This document shows, piece after piece, positions 1 through 7,212 of a stretch of DNA of 10,516 bases. Position 1 is the first letter of the stretch. Every line of letters begins with the position of its first letter. The notes under the pieces are model-generated. The model did no database searches. It saw nothing but the letters and a program-made list of their open reading frames with translations, and had not been told where the DNA came from. Position numbers and translations under genes: made by a program. Origin of the DNA: an uncultured Lachnospiraceae bacterium (GTDB lineage Bacteria > Bacillota > Clostridia > Lachnospirales > Lachnospiraceae); assembly GCA_948665105.1 (NCBI GenBank), contig CAPNGW010000058.1, positions 1 through 10,516 of the forward strand. Direction: 5' to 3'.

Positions 1-1
1 A

Positions 2-343
2 ACGGGCCATGCCAACTCCACGGAGGATATGCTAAGCCGTCTGGAAACCATGGTGCTTCAGGGAGCGGCGGGACTGCCCCTTGAGGCCATACGGCAGCAG
101 ATTGCTTCGGCGGTGGATATTATTATTCATTTATCAAGGCTTCGAGATAAGTCAAGAAAGACCATGGAGATTACAGAGGTGGTGGGGTATGAGAAAGGGC
201 AGATTATTTTAAATCCTTTGTATCAGTTTACGGAGGATGAGAACAGTACCCTGGAGAAGGTGTCCGGGAGCCTTACGCGGACGGGGAATAAGATGCAGAA
301 TGATTTTAAGCTGAGGCTGTCGGGGATTAAGACGGAGATTTGA
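2..343 (+). CDS. cpaF: CpaF/TadA-family secretion ATPase, C-terminal fragment (5' end outside window)
   Basis: This is the last 113 residues of the hexameric cytoplasmic ATPase that powers Tad/Flp pilus assembly. The reading frame is open from base 2 and starts inside the conserved block TGHANST, followed by DMLSRLETMVL, which is the hallmark of the CpaF/TadA branch of the PulE/GspE superfamily (His-box region downstream of Walker B). The Walker A and Walker B motifs would lie upstream, outside the window. The fragment goes on with the C-terminal ATPase fold (DIIIHLSRLRDKSRK, then EVVGYEKGQIILNPLYQF), a normal family ending. An internal ATG at 29 is not the start, because the conserved block begins before it. 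The stop TGA overlaps the GAGGAGGGA ribosome site of the next gene, tadB, so the two are tightly coupled. Family assignment is firm; only the subfamily name (cpaF or tadA) is a matter of convention. Confidence 0.95.
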   Translation, partial: TGHANSTEDMLSRLETMVLQGAAGLPLEAIRQQIASAVDIIIHLSRLRDKSRKTMEITEVVGYEKGQIILNPLYQFTEDENSTLEKVSGSLTRTGNKMQNDFKLRLSGIKTEI

Positions 344-353
344 GGAGGGAAGG

Positions 354-1208
354 ATGAAACTGTTTAAGAAGAAGGAGCTGGAGCCCCAGTATTATTTGTC
401 GGCTACGAATATGGAGGCTTTGAATTACAAAGTGTATTACATGAGTAAACCGGAAAAGCTTTTTTATTTTATGACCGCTTTTGTGATTGGAGCAGCAGTG
501 GGGTATTTGTTTTACGGTGGGATTGGGAAGGATGAATATGGAAATGCCACAGTGGTAACCCATTTGTTGAATATTGCAATTCCACTTGTGGTTGGAATGC
601 TTGCAGGCAAGATGTTTCTACCTATTCGGACAAAGCAGATACTGGAGAAACGCCGCAAACAACTGAACCTTCAGTTTAGGGATATGCTGGATGGTATCAC
701 CACCTCTTTGGGAGCAGGAAATAACGTGCCAAATTCTTTTCAGGCAGTATATGGCGATTTAAAGGTTCAGTATGAGGAGGATGCCTTCATCATTAAAGAA
801 CTGGAGATTCTTTTGTCCGGGATAGGAAGCAACTTTGATATTGAAACTTTGCTGGAGGATTTTGGCCGCCGGAGCGGGATTGACGACATTACAAGCTTTG
901 CCAATGTCTTTAAAATTTGTTACCGCAAGGGGGGAAACATCCAGGAGATTATTCAGAGCACCCACGGGATTCTAAGCAAGAAAATGGAGATTAAAGAGGA
1001 GATTGCTACCACCGTTTCAGGAAGCAAAATGGATCAAACCATCATGATTATCCTGCCCATTATATTGGTGGGAATGATTAAGGTGATGAGCCCGGAATTT
1101 GCGGCAAACTTTGTGACAGTCACAGGCCTGATTGCCACCACGATATCTGTTGGGCTGTTTGTAGCTGCCTACTATGTGGGAAAAGCAATTATGGACATTA
1201 AGATTTGA
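354..1208 (+). CDS. tadB: TadB-like pilus platform protein (T2SSF/GspF domain)
   Basis: A 284-residue polytopic membrane protein, one of the paired GspF-like platform subunits on which the Tad ATPase acts. Hydrophobic segments are visible at about residues 36-56, 68-89, 228-244 and 258-276. Between the second and third lies a soluble domain of about 130 residues carrying the T2SSF pattern (LQFRDMLDGITTSLGAGNNV, later FANVFKICYRKGGNI). In this family the domain faces the cytoplasm and contacts the ATPase. The start at 354 is preceded by GAGGAGGGA with good spacing, and the gene sits 10 bases after the ATPase stop. Position directly after cpaF and before tadC is the canonical Tad order, which is why I call it TadB rather than TadC; sequence alone would only give T2SSF. 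Length fits the family. No oddities seen. Confidence 0.92.
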   Translation: MKLFKKKELEPQYYLSATNMEALNYKVYYMSKPEKLFYFMTAFVIGAAVGYLFYGGIGKDEYGNATVVTHLLNIAIPLVVGMLAGKMFLPIRTKQILEKRRKQLNLQFRDMLDGITTSLGAGNNVPNSFQAVYGDLKVQYEEDAFIIKELEILLSGIGSNFDIETLLEDFGRRSGIDDITSFANVFKICYRKGGNIQEIIQSTHGILSKKMEIKEEIATTVSGSKMDQTIMIILPIILVGMIKVMSPEFAANFVTVTGLIATTISVGLFVAAYYVGKAIMDIKI

Positions 1209-1222
1209 TAAGGGGACGGCAT

Positions 1223-2101
1223 ATGTTGGATTTTTTATCATTACAGGATTTGATTATTATGGGGGCAGGCTGTATCTGCCTTGTAGCCTGGCTGGTGGTG
1301 TTTCTGCTTTCGGGCAAGTACAATGCCATTTTTCATACATTAAACGAAAAGGAATATCCCTTAAAAGAATTATATAGCACAGGCTATTTTCTGACAGAGC
1401 TGTTTCACTATAAATTCAAAGGGAAGTATGACAGGAAGCTTCGCATGGAGTTAGGGATTTTACATGAGGAGAAGTACGTGGAGTACTATCTGCGGGTAAT
1501 TTATGCCCAAAGCCTTACCTTTGGGATGCTGGTGTTCCTCTTAAGCTTCATTCTGTATGGCTTTAACCCGGATGTGCTGCTTATGGTTATCTGTATGGGA
1601 ATGGCTGTTCTGGCGGTCTATTATTTTATGACGCTGTCTGAGAAAAAGATTCAAAAGCGTTCGGAGGAACTGTTGAATGATTTTTCGGAAATCGTATCCA
1701 AGCTGGCGCTTTTAGTAAATGCAGGAATGATTATGCGGGAGGCATGGATAGAGGTGGCGGGAGCCAGTGATTCTGTCATCTATCAGGAAATGATGCGCTC
1801 CTATGAGGATATGCAGAACGGTGTTTCGGAAAGCGAAGCCATCCGTCGGTTCGGCGTCCGGTGTATTATCCCGGAAATTAAGAAATTTGCATCTACCATC
1901 ATACAGGGAATTGAAAAGGGAAACCGGGAGTTGTCCATGATGCTTAAGGCCCAGAGTGATGAAATATGGGAGATGAAGCAGCAGAGGGTAAAGCAGGCCG
2001 GTGCAAAGGCAAACACAAAGCTGATGATACCCATGTTTATTATGTTTATGGGTATATTGATTATGATTGTTGTACCTATTTTTACAAACCTTGGTGTTTA
2101 A
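1223..2101 (+). CDS. tadC: TadC-like pilus platform protein (T2SSF/GspF domain)
   Basis: A 292-residue membrane protein and the likely partner of TadB in the inner-membrane platform. Hydrophobic segments lie at about residues 9-30, 95-113, 117-136 and 267-288. The T2SSF core (about 150-265) contains the family pattern DFSEIVSKLALLVNAGMIMREAW, read here as residues near 155-180, and the later block SEAIRRFGVRC. I chose ATG 1223 as start because AGGGGA (1211-1216) sits six bases ahead of it. A longer version from TTG 1205 would overlap the tadB stop and has no ribosome site. The stop codon at 2099-2101 is partly embedded in a small stem-loop (2100-2114), so the 3' end of this gene may matter for separating it from the pilin message. 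The protein is normal in length for TadC. Confidence 0.92.
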   Translation: MLDFLSLQDLIIMGAGCICLVAWLVVFLLSGKYNAIFHTLNEKEYPLKELYSTGYFLTELFHYKFKGKYDRKLRMELGILHEEKYVEYYLRVIYAQSLTFGMLVFLLSFILYGFNPDVLLMVICMGMAVLAVYYFMTLSEKKIQKRSEELLNDFSEIVSKLALLVNAGMIMREAWIEVAGASDSVIYQEMMRSYEDMQNGVSESEAIRRFGVRCIIPEIKKFASTIIQGIEKGNRELSMMLKAQSDEIWEMKQQRVKQAGAKANTKLMIPMFIMFMGILIMIVVPIFTNLGV

Positions 2102-2114
2102 TGGCGGGGCCATT
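2100..2114 (+). promoter_or_regulatory. Short stem-loop between tadC and the pilin gene
   Basis: A perfect 6-bp stem, AATGGC / GCCATT, closes a GGG loop and overlaps the last bases of the tadC stop codon. Four T residues (2113-2116) overlap and follow the right arm. This is too weak for a full intrinsic terminator. It could be a partial attenuator or an mRNA processing boundary ahead of the pilin gene, and a stronger hairpin lies on the other side of that gene (2375-2399). The structure is seen; the role is inferred, and a 6-bp stem could be chance. Confidence 0.4.
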
Positions 2115-2149
2115 TTACATAATATCATAAGCAGGAAGGGGAAAAATGT

Positions 2150-2359
2150 ATGTTTAAGCTGAAGCTTTATGGCTGGAAAATCAAAAATGCAGTGAGGAGG
2201 GCTTTGACGGATGAGCGGGGAGAGGTCAGTGTGGTGGCGGTTGTTTTACTGATTGCCGTGGCCGTGGTTTTGGTGTTGCTGTTTAAGGAGCAAATCAGTA
2301 AATTGATTACGGATCTGCTGAAAAGCATTACAACGAAAGCAGAAACAGTGTTGAATTAA
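2150..2359 (+). CDS. Flp1-like major pilin candidate
   Basis: A 69-residue protein with the build of the Bacillota Flp1_like family: a basic N-terminus (about 1-20, with WKIKNAVRR), the leader end DERG at 21-24, a long hydrophobic helix at about 25-45, and a short amphipathic tail (KEQISKLITDLLKSI). It is the best candidate for the major pilus subunit, to be cut after Gly24 by the peptidase encoded at 7891-8562 and extracted by TadB/TadC. Mature pilin would be only about 45 residues. Start choice: GAAGGGG (2135-2141) stands eight bases before ATG 2150; the ATG at 2146 is out of frame and stops at once. Odd point: the usual Glu at position +5 after the cut is Val, and Glu stands at +1 instead. 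That may mean a variant processing or packing rule, or that the main Glu-bearing pilin lies elsewhere. Function by family and context, not by direct evidence. Confidence 0.85.
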   Translation: MFKLKLYGWKIKNAVRRALTDERGEVSVVAVVLLIAVAVVLVLLFKEQISKLITDLLKSITTKAETVLN

Positions 2360-2374
2360 TGAATCATGAATTTC

Positions 2375-2399
2375 CCGGGCAAAGGAAGCCTTTGCCCGG
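2375..2399 (+). promoter_or_regulatory. Perfect 11-bp hairpin downstream of the pilin gene
   Basis: The arms CCGGGCAAAGG (2375-2385) and CCTTTGCCCGG (2389-2399) are exact reverse complements around a three-base loop, AAG, giving a very stable, GC-rich stem. It starts 15 bases after the pilin stop and ends 28 bases before the likely tadE start. No T-tract follows on the + strand, so it is not a standard intrinsic terminator. The plain reading is a 3'-end protecting or processing hairpin that lets the short pilin message outlive the rest of the operon. A role in limiting read-through or in masking the next ribosome site is also possible. Structure is certain from sequence; function is inferred. 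Confidence 0.75.
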
Positions 2400-2427
2400 A
2401 AGAAATCCCAAAAGGACAAACTTATTT

Positions 2428-3051
2428 ATGAAGTATTTAAAGAAAAGAACAGGACGATTCCATAATGAAAGGGGAGCGGTTGAGGTTGTAGAAGCCGCGT
2501 TCGTATTTCCCGTGGTATTGTTCGTTGTGATATTATTAATTTTCTTGGGCAATTTCTTTTATCAGCAGGCGAAGATGGATGCCATTGCAGTGCGTGGTGC
2601 CCAATATCTGGCGACGGCTTATACCAATCCGTTGCTTATGGAAGAAAGCATCCCCACAGACTCCACCCAGGTAAATGTGAAGCCTTACCGCTATTTGTTC
2701 GGTGATGCAGAGGTGGAGGAAGCTGCGAAAGAGTACATAGAGGGGCTTATCAAAACAGCCGGTACCGGATTTTTTTCCGGCATGGAGCCCAAGGGAAGTG
2801 TGAAAACCTGTAAGATAAATAATTATATAGTCTATCAGACGGCGGAAGTGAAGCTGGAGTACTCCATTGAGCTGCTGCCCCTGCGTTTCTTCGATATCCC
2901 AGCCTTACTTCGTACCAGCAATGCAACCGTTACTGCGGCCACAGATGCGGCTGAATTTATTCGCAATGTGGATATGCTTATGGATTATAGAGAAGAATAT
3001 GGGCTGACGCAGAAAATTAAAGATTTTGTGGGGAAATTTACCGGAAAGTGA
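2428..3051 (+). CDS. TadE-like minor pilin (pseudopilin), first copy
   Basis: A 207-residue protein with the TadE pattern: a basic leader (MKYLKKRTGRFHNERG), a single hydrophobic helix at about residues 20-42 (EAAFVFPVVLFVVILLIFLG), and a mostly hydrophilic extracytoplasmic part. The end (ATDAAEFIRNVDML) resembles other clostridial TadE-like proteins. TadE proteins are processed by the prepilin peptidase and act in pilus initiation or as minor subunits. Start choice: ATG 2428 gives a family-like leader and has a modest GGA site 11 bases upstream. ATG 2359 in the same frame overlaps the pilin stop (TAATG) and would add 23 residues translated through the hairpin at 2375-2399; it has no ribosome site, but coupled re-initiation there cannot be ruled out. 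Odd point: the conserved Glu is at +6 (Glu22) after Gly16, not +5, as if one residue had been inserted. Confidence 0.87.
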   Translation: MKYLKKRTGRFHNERGAVEVVEAAFVFPVVLFVVILLIFLGNFFYQQAKMDAIAVRGAQYLATAYTNPLLMEESIPTDSTQVNVKPYRYLFGDAEVEEAAKEYIEGLIKTAGTGFFSGMEPKGSVKTCKINNYIVYQTAEVKLEYSIELLPLRFFDIPALLRTSNATVTAATDAAEFIRNVDMLMDYREEYGLTQKIKDFVGKFTGK

Positions 3052-3062
3052 GGGGGGAGGCT

Positions 3063-6000
3063 ATGAACTTTGTAAAAAAGACAAGGGGCGCCATATCTGT
3101 TTTTCTTGCTCTGATTATACTTCCCACCGTGACGATAGCGGGACTTTTCCTGGATGTAAGCCGCACGAAGCTGTCGCAGGAGGTGATTGTTACATCAGCA
3201 GATTTGGCCTTGAATACCGTATTGTCGGAATACGACAAGAACCTCAAGGATTATTTCGGACTGCTGGCTTCCTGCCAGGATACCAGTGATGTGATTGAGG
3301 TCTCCAAGGGCTATTTTGTGGACAGTATGGTTTCTGCCGGTGTACCCACCTCCGCTGCAGGGGAGTATGCAGACAGTATTATTTCTGCTTTTGTGGGAGA
3401 TACAGATATCAGCGATATGCTTTCACTGTCGGTAGACGGCGAGACGATTATCACGCCCACAGCGAACGGAGCGTTGAATAATCCGGCTTTGATAAAGAAG
3501 GAAATTATAGAATTTATGAAATACCGCGCCCCTGTCAACGGCGTGGAAGCTTTGTTTAAGAAGATTACAGATTCCGAAGTAGAAAAGCAGATGGAGAACC
3601 TTTCCAAGGAAACAGAAATGGTAAACGCCAAAAAGAAATTCTATGAGGCGGAAAGGAAGCTGATAGAGCAGGCGGAAAAGGCTTATGAGGCTATCAAAAG
3701 CTATCAGAACTATACGGGAAGTGCCAATGGGAAGAAAATTACAGACGAGAGTTTTTTGGATGATTTTTCTGTTTTTATAGCTTCCCCCACAGGTCCCGGG
3801 AAAACAATGAAAGAGGTTTTCAAAGAGGCTCACCGAAAGATGGTGATGGACTTATATAATACCCATGACACCGATGGTACATTGGTGATAAACCTGCTGA
3901 AAAATACACCGATTGCACAGCAATCGGCAGTAACTACTTATTCCGATGAAAATAAAGCCGATGCAGGTACCATAGAAGTGTTGCTTAAGCAACTGAATGA
4001 GGCAATGGCTGACTATCACAAAAAGAAATCGGCTTTGGATACAGACTGGAATAATGTGGGGGCTATGCAGGGGTCAGATTATTCCATCCAGTACTGGGTA
4101 ATTGTCACAAATGGCTGTTCCTCCTCCTATGCCGCTTATGTGGCTTCGGCAGGAAATTTATGGAAGGTGGCAAATAAACTGGAGAATGCGGTGGAATATG
4201 CTGCCGACGGGGCCATGGCTGCCAAGATGGTGGAACCGAAGAACGATTATGTTACTTTTGAAACGGCGGATGAGAACAATCAGCTTTCCCTGGAAAGCGT
4301 ATATACGACTCTGATTACTCACTTTAACGGCTCTCTGAAGGGAGAGGCCACCGGCGGAGGCTGTCAGTCATATAAGAGTGTCGGCAGCCAGCTAAGGAAT
4401 CTGGATACATTGGAGAATGCTCAAAAGCTGGAATTGAGTAGTGTGAATGATATTTATAATATCAGAAATACATTAAATCATTACTACAATGATTTTGATA
4501 AAGCGGGAGAATTGGCAAAAACGGCAGAAGAGGAAACAAAGGAACTGAAGAAGCTGTTGAAAAAATACAAAGAGGCCTTTGAGGAATGGAAAAGAATAGC
4601 CAATGATTCCCAGCTTGAGGATAGTGAACTGGCAAAGAAAGACCGCGACGAGATTGCGAAATTGGAGGAGACTGGCATTGAACATTTTTCAGAAGCGTCG
4701 GTGACGGAGTTGGAGGGACGGCTTGGAAAGGTTAAAACCCTGTGTCAGACATTTCGGGATGATATTAAGGCCATGAAGTATAAGTCAACCTCCCTTCTTG
4801 ATATCAGCGGTTACACCAAATTTCGGTCAACGGCGGCGCTGGATGGGAGCAAAATCACAAGGAATGAAAGCTCCTTGCAGCAGTATGCGGAGGTTTCTTT
4901 TTCCTTCTCCATCGGCGAGAGGATTCAAAGAATTATAGTCAGGGATGATACCACCAGTGAAACCCTGGAAGGGGATGGAGAATACGTAATTACCGATTCC
5001 TTTCACACTAATCTGGAAAAGACAGAGCTGGAGCTTTTGAACTGGATGAAGCACAAGTTTGATTCTCCGGTGGTGGGAGGGGCCGTTAACAAGAAGCAAA
5101 CAGGTTTTGACGTTACAGACAAAGGCTCGGCTAAAGATGCGGACAAAGCTATTTCAAAGAAATCAGAGGATTTAGAAAAGATTGATGATAGTGGAAATCT
5201 TTCTGGGCATAGCTTTAGCGAATGGAGTGGGGCAACTCTTCCCTCAAAGGGAGAGGGGGCGGCCCTTCCCCAGCCCGTGGGCGCGAAAATAGAGGAGGCG
5301 GGAAAGTTTGCCAGCGACCTGTTCTCCAACTTTTCCGTTACCTTTAAGGGAAGTCTGGTAAATATGCGGGATGACCTGTATATGATGGATTACCTGTTCA
5401 GCATGTTTACCTATGATACTTTTGAAAATGAGGGCTGCTATGCAAGGCTGGGAGAAAATACGCCGAAGAATCCAGAGGAGGCCAAAGGGAAATATGCGAC
5501 GGTAAAGGGGGCGTGGGAAGACTCAACGGAGAATAAAACGCTGACCCTTACCCCTAGAAATGCAAGTAACAACTGGGCATACGGCGGTGAGATTGAATAT
5601 ATCCTATATGGAAATGCCAGCGATGGGGACAACAAGGGGGCAGCCTATAGACAGGTTTATCTGATACGGTATGCCATGGATGTGGTGGCTGTATTCCAGT
5701 TCTACTGGAATGATGAGATTTTGAATTCCCTAGCCAGAGCGCTGGAGGCCTTTGCTTTTATTCCGGCGCCCCTTACCAAGACCCTGGCCTGCCTGGCTAT
5801 CACAGCCGCAGAGGCCGCTGTAGATATTTCCTATCTCAAGGCGGGTTTGCCGGTAGTTTTGTTGAAGGGTGAGGACGATTTGGTATGTAATTATCAGTCA
5901 CTGTTTTTGGGAACTTCGAATGGAAATCCATCATCAGAAAACAGAATTGCCTTGCAGTACAGCGATTACTTGAAAATTTTCCTGTATATTAAGCTGGTGG

Positions 6001-6236
6001 GCAAGGATGAGAACCTCATATACACCCGAACCGCAGATGTGATCCAGTCGAATATGTCCTTAGTTACGAATAATTATGCCTTTGATTTGGCAAAGGCCCA
6101 GGTTTATTTTGATTTGAAGGCCTCTGTTTTGATGGAGCCAATGTGGTCGCGGTTTTTAGCTATTGATAATCTGGGAGATTTGTCTACCCAGAAGGGGTGG
6201 AGAACAACAACCGTTGAGATAAGGCGCGGTTATTAA
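3063..6236 (+). CDS. Giant TadG-like pilus protein (DUF5702 family)
   Basis: A 1057-residue protein that I recognise as the DUF5702 family of clostridial Tad loci. The N-terminus is TadE/TadG-like: KKTRG then a hydrophobic helix (about 10-30, AISVFLALIILPTVTIAGLF), then LDVSRTKL and the motif YDKNLKDYFGLLA. The remainder should be outside the membrane. Two highly charged, Lys/Glu-rich stretches at about 171-216 and 477-560 look like coiled coils. A hydrophobic, Ala-rich block at about 876-934 and the motif YSDYLKIFLYIKL near 967 are in the conserved C-terminal region. Start: ATG 3063 with AGGGGG (3051-3056) six bases ahead; GTG 3048 would overlap the tadE stop and destroy this spacing. It takes the place of TadG but lacks a visible von Willebrand A domain. 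Likely a pilus tip, base or scaffold part; no enzyme motif was seen. The exact function of the family is not known to me. Confidence 0.87.
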   Translation: MNFVKKTRGAISVFLALIILPTVTIAGLFLDVSRTKLSQEVIVTSADLALNTVLSEYDKNLKDYFGLLASCQDTSDVIEVSKGYFVDSMVSAGVPTSAAGEYADSIISAFVGDTDISDMLSLSVDGETIITPTANGALNNPALIKKEIIEFMKYRAPVNGVEALFKKITDSEVEKQMENLSKETEMVNAKKKFYEAERKLIEQAEKAYEAIKSYQNYTGSANGKKITDESFLDDFSVFIASPTGPGKTMKEVFKEAHRKMVMDLYNTHDTDGTLVINLLKNTPIAQQSAVTTYSDENKADAGTIEVLLKQLNEAMADYHKKKSALDTDWNNVGAMQGSDYSIQYWVIVTNGCSSSYAAYVASAGNLWKVANKLENAVEYAADGAMAAKMVEPKNDYVTFETADENNQLSLESVYTTLITHFNGSLKGEATGGGCQSYKSVGSQLRNLDTLENAQKLELSSVNDIYNIRNTLNHYYNDFDKAGELAKTAEEETKELKKLLKKYKEAFEEWKRIANDSQLEDSELAKKDRDEIAKLEETGIEHFSEASVTELEGRLGKVKTLCQTFRDDIKAMKYKSTSLLDISGYTKFRSTAALDGSKITRNESSLQQYAEVSFSFSIGERIQRIIVRDDTTSETLEGDGEYVITDSFHTNLEKTELELLNWMKHKFDSPVVGGAVNKKQTGFDVTDKGSAKDADKAISKKSEDLEKIDDSGNLSGHSFSEWSGATLPSKGEGAALPQPVGAKIEEAGKFASDLFSNFSVTFKGSLVNMRDDLYMMDYLFSMFTYDTFENEGCYARLGENTPKNPEEAKGKYATVKGAWEDSTENKTLTLTPRNASNNWAYGGEIEYILYGNASDGDNKGAAYRQVYLIRYAMDVVAVFQFYWNDEILNSLARALEAFAFIPAPLTKTLACLAITAAEAAVDISYLKAGLPVVLLKGEDDLVCNYQSLFLGTSNGNPSSENRIALQYSDYLKIFLYIKLVGKDENLIYTRTADVIQSNMSLVTNNYAFDLAKAQVYFDLKASVLMEPMWSRFLAIDNLGDLSTQKGWRTTTVEIRRGY
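3909..3927 (+). repeat. Perfect 8-bp inverted repeat inside the DUF5702 gene
   Basis: CCGATTGC and GCAATCGG are separated by the three bases ACA. The element lies wholly within coding sequence. A stem of this length is expected by chance about once in a window of this size when all loop lengths are allowed, so it is recorded only as a structure. Confidence 0.4.
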
Positions 6237-6262
6237 ATATGCAGTATGAAAAGGAGAATAAG

Positions 6263-7189
6263 ATGAAGAAATCAACGGTAAAAAGGAGCAGTATCTTGGC
6301 GATAAGCCTTCTGGCCTTTGGTCTGACCGCTTGCGGAGGCCCGGCCAAAGACAGGGAAGCAGAGGAAGAAAATACAGTTTCCCCGGAACTGGATTTTGTA
6401 CAGGAGCAGGTTCAGGATAATATAGAAAAGTATGGTGATGCAGAAATTGGAGGTTATGTTACCCCAGAAGAGTCTGCTTTTACCTGGGAGACTGTGGAGG
6501 GCGGCGTCGTTATTACCGGCTATATAGGGAGCGATACAGCAATCATCATACCAGAGCAGTTGGGAGGAGGGCCAGTGGTGCAGATTGCGGCCAATGCTTT
6601 TAAAGGTACGGCGGTTACCGGCGTGGAGCTGGCAGATTCCATCATTACTTTAGAGGAGGGAACCTTTACCTTTTGCGTTGCTTTAAACGAGGTGAAATTC
6701 GGCGCTTCCATGCGTGAGGTGGGGGAAAGCGCTTTTGAAGGTTGCTCTGCATTGAAACTGGTGGAGTGCAATGAGGGACTGGAGATAATTGGGCGCAGGG
6801 CTTTCGGAACGTGTGCTTCTCTACAATTCATTGAACTACCGGAAACCTTAAAAATACTAGACCGTGGAGCATTTGTCATGAGCGGAATCACAAGCATTGT
6901 GATTCCAGGCTCGGTGGAGAGAATTGGAGAGCAGGCCTTTTCAACCTGTAATGCTTTAAAGGAGGTTGTAATTCAAGAGGGGGTAACTGCGATTGAAAGG
7001 AAAGCGTTTGAGTATTGTGACGTACTTGAAAGAATAGAAATTCCCATGAGTGTGGAAGAGATAGGACATAGTGCAGTTTGGGGCAGTGGTACGAAGACTG
7101 AGGCAGGAGCAGCTACTATCTATGCCCCGGCTGGTTCCGCAGCCGAAGCCGCTGCGGAGGAAAATGAGGTAAATTTTCAGACGAATTGA
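6263..7189 (+). CDS. BspA-type leucine-rich-repeat lipoprotein
   Basis: A 308-residue predicted lipoprotein. A basic N-region and hydrophobic core lead into the lipobox LTAC, with the lipidated Cys at residue 24, followed by GG. An acidic, low-complexity linker (about 29-70, with EAEEEN) separates the anchor from about eight repeats of 22-23 residues of the LRR_5/BspA (Treponema pallidum-type) class. Typical units read IGEQAFSTCNALKEVVI and VGESAFEGCSALKLV. The final unit ends with the usual cap (ATIYAPAGSAAEAAAEEN). In a monoderm cell it should sit on the outer face of the membrane. BspA-type LRRs mediate protein or matrix binding in other bacteria, so an adhesin or assembly partner of the pilus is a reasonable inference. 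Start: ATG 6263 has AAGGAGA (6251-6257) five bases ahead; ATG 6239 lacks a site and would put eight extra residues ahead of the signal peptide. Its place between two pseudopilin genes ties it to the pilus operon. Confidence 0.9.
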   Translation: MKKSTVKRSSILAISLLAFGLTACGGPAKDREAEEENTVSPELDFVQEQVQDNIEKYGDAEIGGYVTPEESAFTWETVEGGVVITGYIGSDTAIIIPEQLGGGPVVQIAANAFKGTAVTGVELADSIITLEEGTFTFCVALNEVKFGASMREVGESAFEGCSALKLVECNEGLEIIGRRAFGTCASLQFIELPETLKILDRGAFVMSGITSIVIPGSVERIGEQAFSTCNALKEVVIQEGVTAIERKAFEYCDVLERIEIPMSVEEIGHSAVWGSGTKTEAGAATIYAPAGSAAEAAAEENEVNFQTN

Positions 7190-7212
7190 AGCAGGCGAAT
7201 CGAGGAAAGAAA

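Noticed and set aside
1112..1124. TGTGACAGTCACA palindrome resembling a CRP/Fnr-type operator
   Set aside because: It lies inside the tadB coding region with no promoter nearby, and the spacing between half sites (one base) does not fit a CRP/Fnr site.
2114..2125. TTTACA and TAATAT as a promoter for the pilin gene
   Set aside because: TTTACA (2114-2119) resembles a -35 box, but no -10 box is found about 17 bases further on. TAATAT (2120-2125) has no -35 box at the right distance upstream.
1712..2128. Open frame of 138 codons on the - strand across the end of tadC
   Set aside because: Opposite a well-supported TadC gene; His/Tyr/Asn-rich translation without domain features; no promoter or ribosome site apparent.
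2375..2405. Hairpin after the pilin gene as an intrinsic terminator
   Set aside because: The stem is followed by AGAAATCCC, not a T-run, on the + strand, and the opposite direction has only three T residues. Kept as a processing or stability element instead.
2359..2427. Upstream ATG adding 23 residues to the first TadE-like protein
   Set aside because: No ribosome site, the added residues do not look like a prepilin leader, and translation would have to pass through the 11-bp hairpin. Kept as an alternative in the gene entry.
2770..2776. Run of seven T residues in the first tadE-like gene as a phase-variation tract
   Set aside because: Short runs like this are common in such genomes; the frame is intact and the run is too short to expect frequent slippage.
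7186..7212. TTG start for the second TadE-like protein overlapping the lipoprotein stop
   Set aside because: No ribosome site ahead of it, while ATG 7213 has GAGGAAAG at good spacing and gives a standard short leader.
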